A DNA stretch of 64,000 nucleotides, taken from NCBI GenBank assembly GCA_029881795.1, contig JAOULX010000004.1, positions 62,001 to 126,000 on the forward strand. Reading direction: 5' to 3'. Each line of letters begins with the position of its first letter. Positions within the stretch are counted from its first letter, which is position 1. A model generated the notes under the pieces. The model was not told the DNA's origin. It saw only the letters and a list, made by a program, of their open reading frames with translations, and searched no databases. Shown one piece after another: positions 37,383 to 48,728 of this stretch. The DNA comes from Gammaproteobacteria bacterium (GTDB lineage: Bacteria; Pseudomonadota; Gammaproteobacteria; SZUA-229). Both the position numbers and the translations under genes were made by a program.

Positions 37383-39466
37383 TGAGCAGCATTACCACCA
37401 AACATCCCGCAGATACGATGATTCTGATCGTCGATGATGACAATGTAACCCGTATGACTTTACAAAAAGTACTTGAAAAATCCGGTTATCAGGTCAACAG
37501 TGTAGACAGTGGTGAAAAAGCCATACAAACTTGTGTTGATCGTCTTCCTGACCTTGTATTGTTAGACGTTATGATGCCGGGGCTGGATGGCTATGAAACC
37601 TGTGCCGCATTGCGCAACTTTGCGAACTATAATGTGCTGCCAATCCTGATCCTGACCGGGCTTGATGACATGGACTCAATAGACAAGGCTTTTCAGTCAG
37701 GTGGCACCGATTTTATAACCAAACCCTTTAACTGGCCTCTGCTTACTCAGCGCGTTAGATACGCACTTCGCACCAAAGAACTATTTAATGAACTAAATAC
37801 CAGCCAAAAAAAATTAACCAAAGCGCAGAATATTGCTCGTATTGGTTACTGGGAATACAATCCGGCTACGGATATCGTCACATTGTCAAAAGAAACACTT
37901 ATTCTGCTGGGTTTATTTAAAGAAGAATACACACTCGACAGTTTTTTAGATAATGTGAGCACGATCGAAGGTCTACAAATTAAGTCAAGTATCAAAAAAG
38001 CCATTGCTACAGCCACCTCTTATCAGCTTGAGCATAGCTTCACCTCGGGTCCTGGACTGGAATTAACAATCAGTCATTACGCCGAACCGTCTCAGCAATA
38101 TAACGAAACCATTCTGATTGGTACATTTCAGGATATAACAGAGCGGGTTGAGGCTGAAAACAAAATCTACTTCCACCGCTATTTTGATGAAGACACCTCA
38201 CTACCCAATAAAGAACACTTGCTACTTCAGCTAACCAAAGTAATTGACAACGACTCAAATGATTCATTAACAGCTGTTGCTTATCTTTCTTTCGACAAAC
38301 TTAGAAGCATTGGCACTACTCTCGGCAATGACTTTGTTAATACTTTTTTAATAACTTCTTCAAGACTAATTCTCGATAACATTCCTGAAATAAAAGATAT
38401 AGCACGTATTGGAAACAGCTCAATCGGCTTCCTTATTAAAAACACTCATTCAAAAGACCAGATCGAATCAATATGCAGCGCATTAATTGAACTATTCCGA
38501 TCGCCTGTCCGAATTGATGAGACTGATTACCATACAACAGTCAATATTGGCATTACCATTCACCCGTTTGATGATGACACTTATCACTTGTTTGATAATG
38601 CAGCGACGGCACATAAACGCTGCGTAACCATGGATGGCAGTCAGTATCTTTTTTTCAATCAGGAGATGGATACTCAGGCAAATGAACTTATCGAACTTGA
38701 AAAGAAAATGCGTCTTGCGCTTACCAACAATGAATTCTGTGCCTTTTTCCAGCCACAAATAGATACTGCAAGCAATCGTTTAACCGGCATGGAAGCACTT
38801 GCCAGATGGACCGAATCTGACGGCAATATAATTTACCCGGATCAGTTTATTCCACTGGCAGAAGATACCGAGATGATTATTGAACTGGGTAAAGAGATAC
38901 TGCTACAGGCCTGCCAGTTTTCAAAATATCTGCAGGATCAACAACTCGGAAATGTACGTGTTGGCGTTAACCTGTCTGCCATGCAATTTGCCGATAAAAA
39001 ACTGCTGGATGACATCAAAAACATACTGAACGATACCGGACTTGAACCGGCTTTACTGGAAATAGAAATTACCGAAAGTACCGCAATGACCGACATCAAA
39101 CATGCTGTTGATACTTTAAATAAAATACGAAAAATGGGTATTAAAACATCGATGGATGACTTTGGAACAGGTTATTCATCACTGAGTTATTTACAAAAAC
39201 TGCCACTGGACACATTAAAAATCGACCAAAGCTTTATCCGGCCAATTGGCGCTAACGGAGAAGGCAGTGAAATCGCCAAAACAATTATTGCCATGGGACA
39301 CAGCTTAAATATGCATCTGATTGCCGAAGGTGCAGAAGAAAAATACCATTATCAGTTACTAAAAGACCAGGGTTGCCATGAAGTTCAGGGCTACTATTTC
39401 AGCAAACCCGTATCAGCAAAAGATTTTGAGTACTTTGTACGTGAAGAGCTTGAATCAAAATTTTAG
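37382..39466 (+). CDS. receiver-PAS-GGDEF(degenerate)-EAL protein, predicted c-di-GMP phosphodiesterase
   Basis: This is a 694-residue protein. The receiver (1-125) has acidic DDD near residue 18, D62 in LLDVMMPG and KPF. A PAS-like segment (about 145-255) follows. The GGDEF domain (about 265-425) has NSSIG in place of the GGDEF loop and is probably inactive as a cyclase. The EAL domain (about 440-690) keeps E471 in MEALARW, NLSAMQF, EITEST, MDDFGTGYSS, TLKIDQSF and AEGAE, so phosphodiesterase activity is expected. As the last gene of the MHYT kinase-Hpt operon it is the likely output: sensing leads to phosphorylation and a change in c-di-GMP. Confidence 0.9.
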   Translation: MSSITTKHPADTMILIVDDDNVTRMTLQKVLEKSGYQVNSVDSGEKAIQTCVDRLPDLVLLDVMMPGLDGYETCAALRNFANYNVLPILILTGLDDMDSIDKAFQSGGTDFITKPFNWPLLTQRVRYALRTKELFNELNTSQKKLTKAQNIARIGYWEYNPATDIVTLSKETLILLGLFKEEYTLDSFLDNVSTIEGLQIKSSIKKAIATATSYQLEHSFTSGPGLELTISHYAEPSQQYNETILIGTFQDITERVEAENKIYFHRYFDEDTSLPNKEHLLLQLTKVIDNDSNDSLTAVAYLSFDKLRSIGTTLGNDFVNTFLITSSRLILDNIPEIKDIARIGNSSIGFLIKNTHSKDQIESICSALIELFRSPVRIDETDYHTTVNIGITIHPFDDDTYHLFDNAATAHKRCVTMDGSQYLFFNQEMDTQANELIELEKKMRLALTNNEFCAFFQPQIDTASNRLTGMEALARWTESDGNIIYPDQFIPLAEDTEMIIELGKEILLQACQFSKYLQDQQLGNVRVGVNLSAMQFADKKLLDDIKNILNDTGLEPALLEIEITESTAMTDIKHAVDTLNKIRKMGIKTSMDDFGTGYSSLSYLQKLPLDTLKIDQSFIRPIGANGEGSEIAKTIIAMGHSLNMHLIAEGAEEKYHYQLLKDQGCHEVQGYYFSKPVSAKDFEYFVREELESKF

Positions 39467-39502
39467 AAATCTTAAAAGCGCTGCTGTTTCCCCAGTTTTT
39501 AC

Positions 39503-39530
39503 TGGACAGCAGCATTTCTATCACTATAAT
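39503..39530 (+). promoter_or_regulatory. sigma-70 promoter of tRNA-Gly
   Basis: TGGACA, 16 bp, TATAAT (perfect -10) ends 10 bp before the mature tRNA 5' end. Confidence 0.75.
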
Positions 39531-39540
39531 AGCTGGCCTC

Positions 39541-39616
<76 letters not shown>

Positions 39617-39618
39617 AT

Positions 39619-40524
39619 TTACTCAGTGGCCAAGTACTCAACAATCTGGTCGACCACATCTTCGGCATATAAATCTCGGAACATGTGACCCGCACCATCA
39701 ATAACCGATAAGTCCACTTTGCCTTTTTTCAAATAAGGCGCAACCTTTTTATCCAGATCCTTTACGGTCGTATCAGCACTGCCAGCAAACACTAAAACAG
39801 GTTGTTTGATTTTGGTTAATAAAGACGGGGTATTAAAACGCTGGTCCGGTTTGTTATACGATACAAATGATTCCGCAGTCACTGTGGTATTTTCACAATA
39901 GATATGATCGGTATTTTTCATTAGCGTCTTTGCCTTACCCTGATTAACCAGTGATTGCGCAGTAGCCAGTACCGAATTTAGATCTTTCTTATAACGTGAT
40001 TGATAGCTCTCAAGCGCATAGTTTTCGCTCCATGTCATCGGCGCCATCAGGATCACTTTTTTAATCGCACTGTCATCCGTTTCTGAAGCATACCAAGCAG
40101 TCTGATTTCCACCACGAGAATGCCCCAGTAAAATTATATTATTGGCACCTCTAGATTTAAGCCAGTTCACCCAAAGCGCTATCTCTTCAACCGCATCTGT
40201 ATGCTTATGTGCATGTGTTACCGCACAATCATACATACCTTTACGGTCACTTATACCCAGCCCCAGGTTAATCGATAATGAATTGATTTCATTGCTTTTT
40301 AGCAAGCCCTGGAGTTGTGACATTATTTCCATCTTATTATGCGCCAGCGTACCATGCGTCATCAAAACCAGGGGATCTTTAACCGTTTTACCAGTGGCCA
40401 TCTCAAGACTGGCTGTCAACTCAAGACCTTGATATTTTAGTCTCACATCTTCTGCCAAAGAGGGTGCTGCTATCACCATCAACACGGGCAATAGCAAGGT
40501 TTTCATCATATTTTTGTTCATCAT
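39619..40524 (-). CDS. secreted alpha/beta-hydrolase
   Basis: This 301-residue protein has a signal peptide (about 1-24, cleaved after PSLA). The hydrolase core has LMTHGTLAHNK (oxyanion region), nucleophile Ser in LLGHSRGGNQT (GxSxG), Asp in VFAGSADTTV and His in DGAGHMFRD, a complete triad. It resembles periplasmic esterase/lipase-like proteins; the substrate is unknown. Convergent with tRNA-Gly, 2 bp away, so transcription must end within the tRNA gene or beyond. Confidence 0.82.
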   Translation of the reverse strand: MMNKNMMKTLLLPVLMVIAAPSLAEDVRLKYQGLELTASLEMATGKTVKDPLVLMTHGTLAHNKMEIMSQLQGLLKSNEINSLSINLGLGISDRKGMYDCAVTHAHKHTDAVEEIALWVNWLKSRGANNIILLGHSRGGNQTAWYASETDDSAIKKVILMAPMTWSENYALESYQSRYKKDLNSVLATAQSLVNQGKAKTLMKNTDHIYCENTTVTAESFVSYNKPDQRFNTPSLLTKIKQPVLVFAGSADTTVKDLDKKVAPYLKKGKVDLSVIDGAGHMFRDLYAEDVVDQIVEYLATE

Positions 40525-40783
40525 TTTTAATCACCATAATTATTTTTAATCATCGACAAAAACCTCCATGTATCGCTCGATATCTATCAGTATATGCATT
40601 TTTTAATATTTAAAAAGTAAATTTTGTATCTATCATTCTCTCATAGCAAATACGGTTTAATACAAAATACAGCTACCCCCTATTGAATAAAGTGATGCTT
40701 GATTTTTATCATCCGTGCTCGCTGTTATAATGCCTTAAATTCACAGCCTGATACCAACTACAGTATAATCCAGGCTATGCAGT

Positions 40784-41719
40784 TTAAAAGATACTTTCCC
40801 GCGGCAGTACAAAGGTAAATTGAGCACCTTGTTCAGTCTTCTCAGCTTTAATGTGACCGAAGTGTTTACGAATAATTTCATCGCAAATTGACAAGCCAAG
40901 ACCGGTGCCACCAGCACCTGATTTTGTCAGGCTGGACTGTTTGAATTTCTCAAAAATCGTTTCTAATTCAGCGTCTGGAATTCCTATTCCCTGATCAGAA
41001 ACCGATACCGCAAGTGCATCGACAGAAATCTGCCCGCTTAACCGGCTTGAAGCGGACAGCTTCGTGTCCTGAACAGCTAGGGCAACACAGCTGCTTTCCG
41101 GTGAGTATCTTATCGCGTTAGTCAGCAGATTATCTAACACCTGTAATATTCTATGTTCATCATAATACGCATCCGTTTTGTCTGTTTTAACTTCAACCGA
41201 TACTGTTAACGATTTTTTATCCAACAGTGGCGATAAAACCGTTAACGCTTGCTTTATAACAGGCAGCAAATCCTGATGTTTGATATAAAACTCCATACGC
41301 CCTGCTTCCATTTTTGACAAATCAAGCAGGTCAGAAACCAGTGCAAACAAACGCTCGCCACTTGCTTCAATAATAGAAAAGAATGAAAACAGTTTATCGT
41401 GCGCGGCATCTGCTGAGTTTTCTTTTCCCAGAGCAGCATAACTTAGAATCCCATGTAATGGGGTGCGTATCTCATGAGACATATTCGCTAAAAATTCACT
41501 TTTCGCAACATTAGCTGTCTCGGCCACCTTTTTAGCTCGCTCAAGCTCATCAACATGTATGTTTAATGAATGCTCTATAAACTCGGCTTCGTTGTCATAG
41601 TGATCATAGGTATCGGATATAATATCGACTAACTTCTGAAGCTCCGGGGTTAATGAATCGACTTCAAATGACTTTCCATATACCCGCATTAATTGTCGCT
41701 TTAACAGCCTATGCATCAT
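40784..41719 (-). CDS. cytoplasmic sensor histidine kinase paired with a FIST protein
   Basis: This is a 311-residue protein without membrane helices. A short N-terminal helical region (1-75, predicted coiled coil) leads to HisKA with [15 protein letters not shown], then HATPase_c with N box LLTNAIRYSP, G1 VSDQGIGIPD and G2 GGTGLGLSI. There is no PAS or receiver domain, so its input must come from a partner, most simply the FIST/NosP-like protein encoded directly upstream. The ATG overlaps that stop. This resembles NahK-type kinases that NosP inhibits, but is shorter. Confidence 0.87.
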   Translation of the reverse strand: MMHRLLKRQLMRVYGKSFEVDSLTPELQKLVDIISDTYDHYDNEAEFIEHSLNIHVDELERAKKVAETANVAKSEFLANMSHEIRTPLHGILSYAALGKENSADAAHDKLFSFFSIIEASGERLFALVSDLLDLSKMEAGRMEFYIKHQDLLPVIKQALTVLSPLLDKKSLTVSVEVKTDKTDAYYDEHRILQVLDNLLTNAIRYSPESSCVALAVQDTKLSASSRLSGQISVDALAVSVSDQGIGIPDAELETIFEKFKQSSLTKSGAGGTGLGLSICDEIIRKHFGHIKAEKTEQGAQFTFVLPRESIF

Positions 41720-42849
41720 TATTTTTCATATATTACAGTCAGTGTCAGGGTCTGATTATGCAGTTCGCAGTGATAAATATCATCTGAAAAAGGCGCTATT
41801 TCTCCGTACGAATAAAAACCTGTTAATTGGGTATTCTTTCCTAAAACATTTCCGACTATTTCCAGTTCTTCTTCCACCAGATCCTGCATCACGGTTCTTC
41901 TACCAGAGCAACTCACTACCAAACCCAAAGACGGCTCATCATTGATCTTATCAATTTCTTGTGCCGCCACTTTTGCCCCGTCAATCAGCAAGTCTATTTT
42001 AGGCTTCATCAAACGAACTGTATAGCCTTCAGGTATATCACCGGCAAAAATTATACTGTTGTCATCTTCATTAATACCCAACAGTGTTCTGATTACTTCT
42101 GGGTCATTTTCCTTGTGTTTTATACTCAAAGGAAATCGCATTCCGCTTTCCGGAAGCTCATCAGCATACTTACCCAGATACTTTTTATAGAGTTTCAAAG
42201 CAGGCTCATTATCCAGCTCATACAAAATATTACCCGATGACTTTGTTACTAACCGGTCACCACCGAATTCACTCCAGCCAGCAAAGCAACCACTACTGAT
42301 TGCAAGATTTTCACCATAAAAACCAACCACAACAATACAAAACTGTTCTGCCGGAGCATTTGCGACCACCCAGGTTTCTTTAAATCGCTCACCATCACCC
42401 GCCATGCCACCTGTAAATGTAACCGAATCAGTTAATTTATTAATGCCACGAACCAATGCCGAACCATTTATATTGAGCCCGTCCGACAGTACAAATATAT
42501 GTCGGAGATTATCCTGTGGTAGTTGTGATATTAACCGTTCAGCAATAGCATCAACATCATCACCAGCCGAAAAATTTACACTGGCTACAGCGACGCTGGA
42601 TTTTTCAAACCTGACCGCCGTAGCAACGACCTGAGCGTGGTGAATTTCATCACCCAGTATATTACCGGCAGATGAAGCCCCCACAATCTGTGCATTTGGA
42701 TAAAGCGCCTGCAGATCATTAAATACCTCTGTCTGGCTCAGTATATCGGAATCACCAAACACAAACACCAGATCAGCCTGCACTTTATTGCTAATGGCAG
42801 ATGTCTCAGCAAGCCAGCTATCGCTGTAAACCAATGTATCAAAAATCAT
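41719..42849 (-). CDS. FIST-domain protein, NosP-like nitric oxide sensor candidate
   Basis: This 376-residue soluble protein has a FIST_N domain (about 25-215; VGASSAGNILGDEI, SDGLNINGSALVRGIN, TGGMAGDGERFKETWV) and a FIST_C domain (about 220-360; FPLSIKHKENDPEVIRTLLG, TGFYSYGEIAP). FIST proteins next to histidine kinases include NosP, a heme-based NO sensor that regulates biofilm and c-di-GMP. No heme ligand can be proven by reading. The 1 bp overlap with the kinase gene downstream indicates a two-gene signalling unit. Confidence 0.85.
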   Translation of the reverse strand: MIFDTLVYSDSWLAETSAISNKVQADLVFVFGDSDILSQTEVFNDLQALYPNAQIVGASSAGNILGDEIHHAQVVATAVRFEKSSVAVASVNFSAGDDVDAIAERLISQLPQDNLRHIFVLSDGLNINGSALVRGINKLTDSVTFTGGMAGDGERFKETWVVANAPAEQFCIVVVGFYGENLAISSGCFAGWSEFGGDRLVTKSSGNILYELDNEPALKLYKKYLGKYADELPESGMRFPLSIKHKENDPEVIRTLLGINEDDNSIIFAGDIPEGYTVRLMKPKIDLLIDGAKVAAQEIDKINDEPSLGLVVSCSGRRTVMQDLVEEELEIVGNVLGKNTQLTGFYSYGEIAPFSDDIYHCELHNQTLTLTVIYEK

Positions 42850-43216
42850 CCATTTAACTCACAAATTTCGTGAAAACATGTATTTTTACCGAATAAACAC
42901 TTACCCCTAAAGCCTTAAAGATATAGCACATTGATATTAAATTAATGTCAGGATAGTGTTAATTCACTATCTTCATCAGAACAAACAGACAGGCATATTA
43001 CTGACTATTAGATAGCCATAACCTCCCACCTTATCCGCCACAGTGTTAACCCTACTCTTGTCCATCAGTGCAACTAGTTATTTGATTGACCAAGGCTCTT
43101 GTTCAAAAACCACCGCAAACAACGAATCGTTTTGCGTATTTATTGCGTATTTATTGCGTATTAGAAAAAACAGATATACTTAATGAGTTGTAACTAATTG
43201 AATTAAAAAAGAAATT
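42850..43216. other. gene-free interval between the FIST gene and tRNA-Pro
   Basis: A 367 bp AT-rich region that should contain the FIST/kinase promoter. It includes a short 11-bp tandem repeat (listed separately). I see no ORF or RNA gene. Confidence 0.5.
43134..43163. repeat. 11-bp tandem repeat, about 2.7 copies
   Basis: The unit GCGTATTTATT occurs twice in full and then as GCGTATTA. It is about 50 bp downstream of tRNA-Pro. Function unknown; it may be slippage-prone. Confidence 0.8.
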
Positions 43217-43293
43217 TGGTCGGAGCGGCGGGATTCGAACCCACGACCACTTGTCCCCCAGACAAGTGCGCTACCAGGCTGCGCTACGCTCCG
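43217..43293 (-). tRNA. tRNA-Pro (GGG)
   Basis: A 77-nt cloverleaf with acceptor stem CGGAGCG/CGCTCCG, anticodon loop CTGGGGG (anticodon GGG), T-loop GGTTCGAATCC and an encoded CCA. It follows the merR-like gene on the same strand, as in other gammaproteobacteria with the pheST-ihfA-merR order. Confidence 0.96.
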
Positions 43294-43347
43294 AATTTGG
43301 GCTGGTAGCATACAGGATTTGCTCGCTGCATGCACTTTGAAAGTGGT

Positions 43348-43701
43348 TTATTTAAGGATTTCTAGCAGGTCTTCCAGTTCAGTACGCAACTGGCGAATGA
43401 TTTGCTGACTTTGTTCTGAATCATCTTTAGTGTCTTCGCCCATAAGCTGCTGGCGAGCGCCCCCAATGGTGAAGCCTTGTTCGTATAACAGGCTGCGGAT
43501 TTGACGGATTAATATCACGTCATGGCGCTGGTAATAACGACGGTTACCTCGGCGTTTTACGGGTTTGAGTTGTTCAAACTCCTGTTCCCAGTAACGCAAC
43601 ACATGAGGTTTCACAGCGCATAGTTCACTGACTTCACCAATGGTAAAGTAGCGTTTGCCAGGAATAGCCGGTAATTCGTTATTGTTGCTGGGTTCCAGCA
43701 T
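43348..43701 (-). CDS. MerR-family regulator linked to ihfA
   Basis: The 117-residue protein has a winged HTH of the MerR type: [30 protein letters not shown], then [19 protein letters not shown], and a helical C-terminus (about 80-117). There are no effector cysteines, so it is not a metal sensor. Orthologues are found directly after ihfA in most gammaproteobacteria; their targets are unknown. I took the ATG at 43701, which leaves a 23-bp overlap with ihfA and puts GAGG just upstream. Confidence 0.9.
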   Translation of the reverse strand: MLEPSNNNELPAIPGKRYFTIGEVSELCAVKPHVLRYWEQEFEQLKPVKRRGNRRYYQRHDVILIRQIRSLLYEQGFTIGGARQQLMGEDTKDDSEQSQQIIRQLRTELEDLLEILK

Positions 43702-43981
43702 AGTCCTCAACTCTTTGTTTTAGTTTTTGTCCGGGGCGAAATGTGACAACACGTCGGGCACAAATGGGAATTTCTTTGCCTGTTTTGGGGTTACGGCCAG
43801 GTCGCGGGCTTTTATCACGTAAAGCAAAATTGCCAAAACCTGACAATTTAACGTGGTTACCTTTAACCAGTGCATCGCGAACTTCTTCAAAGAAAAGTTC
43901 GACCAACTCTTTTGCTTCCCGTTTGTTCAAACCCAGTTCATCAAACAGGCATTCTGCCATTTCTGCTTTGGTTAATGCCAT
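43679..43981 (-). CDS. ihfA: integration host factor subunit alpha
   Basis: This is a 100-residue DNA-bending protein of the HU/IHF family. It begins [20 protein letters not shown] and carries the beta-arm sequence [27 protein letters not shown], including the Pro that inserts between bases. It acts as a heterodimer with IhfB in replication, recombination and transcription. It starts 2 bp after the pheT stop, as in E. coli. Confidence 0.97.
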   Translation of the reverse strand: MALTKAEMAECLFDELGLNKREAKELVELFFEEVRDALVKGNHVKLSGFGNFALRDKSPRPGRNPKTGKEIPICARRVVTFRPGQKLKQRVEDYAGTQQQ

Positions 43982-43983
43982 CC

Positions 43984-46353
43984 TTACTCCCGAAGTGTAG
44001 CATTTAGTTCTTTTTCTAGTGAAGACACAATTTTTTGTATCTCCTGATCTACATCATCATCTATAAGAGTGCGCGAAAAGTCCTGTAAAATCAAGCCCAA
44101 AGCGACACTTTTTAAACCAGGACTCACGCCTTTTCCGGCATATACATCAAAAACGATAATGTCTTTTAGTACCTCAGAGCCCGCCCTGACAACACATTCC
44201 TTTATAGCAGAAACTGAGAGTTTTTGATCAACTAGCAGCGAAATATCACGTCTTACTTCAGGAAATTTTGATAAAACATTGAATTTTGGTACATTTTTGT
44301 CGCAAACGCTGCCTAATTCAAGTTCGAAAACATAGACTTTTTGACTCAAATCGAGTGTTTTTTGTAGCTCAGGGTGGAGCGCACCGATCCAGCCGATAGC
44401 CTGCCCATCTTTTATGACTTTGGCTGACTGACCGGGATGTAATGCCGGGTGTTTTTCGGCAACACATTCAATCTTGCCACCACCGAGCGCCAATAAGGCT
44501 TCGACATCACCTTTTATATCAAAAAAGTCGATCTCTCGGCTATCGGCCGCCCATTGCTCTGACAGTAACGGGCCGGTTGCGACACCTGCCAGCATGGGTT
44601 GCTGCAAGGTAGCGGATTCTTGTTCAATAAAGCGCAAACCGGTTTCAAACAGACGCACTCGTGATTGCTGTCGATTGAGGTTGTATTGCAGGACTTTTAG
44701 CATGCCAGCCCAGAGCGTGGTGCGCATCACCGACATTTCCGATGACATCGGGTTAGCCAGTGCGATAGCCTTAGAGTCTGGCGCCAAAGCCTTGCACCAC
44801 TCGGGGTCGACAAAACTGTAGGTCACCGCTTCAAAATAGCCATGATCGAGTAGATTTTGACGCAGGTTTTGCATCGCCAACTGCTTTTCTGTTTTCTCGC
44901 GCAAGCCAGACTGATAAACCGGCATCACACGCGGGATATTATTATAGCCGTGAATGCGAATCAGCTCTTCTATCAGATCGGATTCAATGGTGATATCAAA
45001 GCGGAAACTAGGTGCGGTCACCAGCCAGCCTTCTGCAGCAGCCGCTACTTGCATGCCCAGCCGGGTCAGTATGGCTTCTATCTCATCATCTGCTAATTCA
45101 ATACCTAAGATGCGTTTAATCCGCGCTTTGCGCAAATGGATGGCTTCTCGCTTGATACTGTATGCACTGGTCGTTTCTTCAATTACCGGGCCTGCTTCGC
45201 CACCCGCTATTTGCAATAACAATTCTGTTGCACGTTCAATCGCCTGGCTTTGTAAGGCCGGATCGACTCCGCGCTCAAAACGGTGCGATGAATCGGTATG
45301 CAGGCCATAGCGACGTGCCCGGCCAGCGATGGCATCCGGCGTAAAATAAGCCGATTCAAAAAAAACATGACGAGTATCATCGGTCACTGAAGACCACTCT
45401 CCCCCCATGATACCGGCTAATGCCAGTACGTTTTTAGCATCGGTTATTAATAACGTATCGGCAGCTGCATTGACTTTTTTGCCGTCGAGCAGTTCTACTT
45501 CCTCGCCAGCGGCGGCCATTCGAACCGTGATATCACCATTGAGTTTATCCAAATCAAAAGCATGCATTGGCTGACCCAGCTCCATCAGCACGTAATTGGT
45601 CACATCAACCACCGGTCCATGGCTTCTAAAACCAGAACGGCGCAGCTTTTCCTGCATCCACAAAGGGGTTTCTGCTGTCACATTAACATTGCGTATCACC
45701 CGTCCAAGATAATGCGGACAGGCATCGCCTGCTGCAATGTTTACCTTGATGACATCATCAATGGTAGCTGGCTGAGCATTCATATCAGCAGGGGTTAACT
45801 CGCAGTTATTTAATGTCGCGACTTCCCGTGCCACACCCTGAATACTTAAACAATCGGATCGATTAGGTGTTAATTCGATTTCTATGATCTGATCATCAAG
45901 CTGCAGATAGTCTCTAATATCCATGCCAACAGTGGCATCAGAAGCTAACTCCATCAGCCCATCGGATGATTCTGCCATGGCCAGTTCTGTTTCCGCACAC
46001 AGCATACCGAATGACTCAACACCGCGTAACTTTGATTTTTTGATATTAAAATTACCCGGCAAAACAGCGCCGATTGTAGCCAGCGGCGCTTTTAGCCCGG
46101 CACGTGCATTGGCTGCACCACAAACAATCTGAATTGTTTCAGTGCCATTATTAACCTGGCAGACATTTAATTTATCGGCATCTGGGTGTTTTTCCAGACT
46201 GATAATTTCAGCCACGATAACACCACTAAACTCGCCTGCCACAGGCACAACACTGTCAACCTCCAGCCCCGCCATGGTGATCTGATCGGCCAGATCATTA
46301 ACATTAATTGCCGGGTTTGCCCATTCACGTAACCATTGCTCACTGAACTTCAT
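43984..46353 (-). CDS. pheT: phenylalanine-tRNA ligase beta subunit
   Basis: This 789-residue subunit of the alpha2-beta2 synthetase has an N-terminal tRNA-binding OB domain (about 40-150; [20 protein letters not shown]), B3/B4 editing domain (about 200-400; [20 protein letters not shown]), B5 and catalytic-like core, and a C-terminal anticodon-binding domain ([17 protein letters not shown]). Length matches E. coli PheT (795). It is 60 bp after pheS. Confidence 0.97.
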   Translation of the reverse strand: MKFSEQWLREWANPAINVNDLADQITMAGLEVDSVVPVAGEFSGVIVAEIISLEKHPDADKLNVCQVNNGTETIQIVCGAANARAGLKAPLATIGAVLPGNFNIKKSKLRGVESFGMLCAETELAMAESSDGLMELASDATVGMDIRDYLQLDDQIIEIELTPNRSDCLSIQGVAREVATLNNCELTPADMNAQPATIDDVIKVNIAAGDACPHYLGRVIRNVNVTAETPLWMQEKLRRSGFRSHGPVVDVTNYVLMELGQPMHAFDLDKLNGDITVRMAAAGEEVELLDGKKVNAAADTLLITDAKNVLALAGIMGGEWSSVTDDTRHVFFESAYFTPDAIAGRARRYGLHTDSSHRFERGVDPALQSQAIERATELLLQIAGGEAGPVIEETTSAYSIKREAIHLRKARIKRILGIELADDEIEAILTRLGMQVAAAAEGWLVTAPSFRFDITIESDLIEELIRIHGYNNIPRVMPVYQSGLREKTEKQLAMQNLRQNLLDHGYFEAVTYSFVDPEWCKALAPDSKAIALANPMSSEMSVMRTTLWAGMLKVLQYNLNRQQSRVRLFETGLRFIEQESATLQQPMLAGVATGPLLSEQWAADSREIDFFDIKGDVEALLALGGGKIECVAEKHPALHPGQSAKVIKDGQAIGWIGALHPELQKTLDLSQKVYVFELELGSVCDKNVPKFNVLSKFPEVRRDISLLVDQKLSVSAIKECVVRAGSEVLKDIIVFDVYAGKGVSPGLKSVALGLILQDFSRTLIDDDVDQEIQKIVSSLEKELNATLRE

Positions 46354-46413
46354 GCTATCTTATTACCTTGTTAATTATGCGACTCAAAACCTGTTTGTAT
46401 TGACTTGGTCAGG

Positions 46414-47439
<1,026 letters not shown>

Positions 47440-47460
47440 TTATTTCCAAAAATATTTCTG

Positions 47461-47492
47461 AAAAAAAAGGGGGAAAGCATGCACTTTCCCCC
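47461..47492 (-). terminator. terminator/attenuator between rplT and pheS
   Basis: On the minus strand GGGGGAAAG, TGCATG, CTTTCCCCC is followed by eight T residues, an excellent intrinsic terminator. It ends 24 bp before the pheS start, leaving no room for a separate promoter, so it is likely an attenuator. I could not find a Phe-rich leader peptide. Confidence 0.9.
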
Positions 47493-47524
47493 TCTTAGGA
47501 TCGTTTAACTATGGCTAACCTGAA

Positions 47525-47887
47525 TCAGGCAGCAGCTAAACCAGCTTTTGCTTTCTCAACAATAACACCAAATGTGTCTATGTCATGAATCGCCATATCA
47601 GCCAGTACTTTACGATCGATTTCGATTGAAGCCTTGTTAAGACCATCAATTAAACGGCTGTATGAAATATCAAACATACGAGCAGCAGCATTGATACGAA
47701 CAATCCATAAAGAACGGAAAGTACGCTTCTTAACACGACGGTCACGGTATGCATACTGTCCCGCTTTGATAACCGCCTGATGAGCTACACGATAAACACG
47801 GCTACGTGCTCCGTAATAACCTTTAGCTTTCTTTAAAATCTTCTTATGACGCGCGCGCGCCTGTACACCACGTTTTACTCTAGGCAT
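47525..47887 (-). CDS. rplT: ribosomal protein L20
   Basis: This 120-residue basic protein begins [19 protein letters not shown] and has the conserved [29 protein letters not shown] block. L20 binds 23S rRNA early in assembly. In E. coli it also represses rpmI-rplT translation by binding the mRNA; I cannot confirm the operator here. It lies 11 bp after rpmI. Confidence 0.98.
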   Translation of the reverse strand: MPRVKRGVQARARHKKILKKAKGYYGARSRVYRVAHQAVIKAGQYAYRDRRVKKRTFRSLWIVRINAAARMFDISYSRLIDGLNKASIEIDRKVLADMAIHDIDTFGVIVEKAKAGLAAA

Positions 47888-47898
47888 TTTTCAGTCTC

Positions 47899-48096
47899 CT
47901 ATACGTATGGAAGCATACGGTTAACCATCTTCACATCTACTGCAGCAACAGCAGCATCATCACGTAAATGACGTTTACGTTTAGTGCTCTTCTTGGTCAG
48001 TATATGACGACGGAAAGACTGAGCGCGTTTAAAACCGCCCGAACCTGTGCGACGAAAACGCTTAGCTGCGCCGCGGTTTGTTTTCATTTTAGGCAT
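47899..48096 (-). CDS. rpmI: ribosomal protein L35
   Basis: This 65-residue basic protein begins [20 protein letters not shown] and ends [11 protein letters not shown]. The ATG at 48096 is the family start and follows a GGAG site; the longer frame with five extra residues is not used. It lies 110 bp after infC and 11 bp before rplT. Confidence 0.98.
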   Translation of the reverse strand: MPKMKTNRGAAKRFRRTGSGGFKRAQSFRRHILTKKSTKRKRHLRDDAAVAAVDVKMVNRMLPYV

Positions 48097-48206
48097 TTGC
48101 CTGTACTCCAATAGCTAACATTAATAAATGACTCCGGCGAGGCCCCAAAACCCAATCATCAAAAAACACGACAAAGGTTCTGATGTTCTATTGCCCGCAA
48201 CCGAAA

Positions 48207-48725
48207 CTATTTTTTCCTGGGAGCCATGACCATGACCATTTGCCGACCTTCCATCTTCGGAAATTGTTCAACAGTCGCTAACTCTTCCAAGTCTTTTTCA
48301 ATACGCTTGAGTAACTCTGCACCGAGTTCACGGTGTACGATTTCCCGGCCACGGAAGCGCATCGTAATCTTTACTTTATCGCCATGCTCAAGAAACTTTT
48401 CTAAATTTCTCAGCTTGATTTTGTAGTCACCAATATCCGTACGGGGACGGAATTTGATTTCCTTGATTGTCGTATGTACCTGCTTTTTCTTGGCTTCTTT
48501 TTGCTTTTTACGAGCCTCAAAAATAAACTTGCCGATATCCATGATACGGCACACAGGTGGTTCTGCATTCGGTGATACTTCTACCAGATCCAGACCGGCT
48601 TCCTTAGCCATTGCGAGTGCTTGAGATGTCGGCATTACGCCTGCCTGCTCACCCTCGGCGTCAATAACCCGGACATTGGGACAATCTATTTGCTCGTTAA
48701 CCCGAGACTTTTTTGCTGCGGCGAT
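48207..48725 (-). CDS. infC: translation initiation factor IF-3, with ATC start codon
   Basis: This is a 172-residue protein. The only start that restores the IF-3 N-terminus ([20 protein letters not shown]) is an ATC codon at 48725, 3 bp after the thrS stop, with GGAGGG 8 bp upstream. An ATG start at 48635 would remove 30 conserved residues. Rare AUU/AUC/AUA starts let IF-3 repress its own translation because IF-3 rejects them. The C-terminal domain with [19 protein letters not shown] is intact. Confidence 0.92.
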   Translation of the reverse strand: MAAAKKSRVNEQIDCPNVRVIDAEGEQAGVMPTSQALAMAKEAGLDLVEVSPNAEPPVCRIMDIGKFIFEARKKQKEAKKKQVHTTIKEIKFRPRTDIGDYKIKLRNLEKFLEHGDKVKITMRFRGREIVHRELGAELLKRIEKDLEELATVEQFPKMEGRQMVMVMAPRKK

Positions 48726-48728
48726 ATT

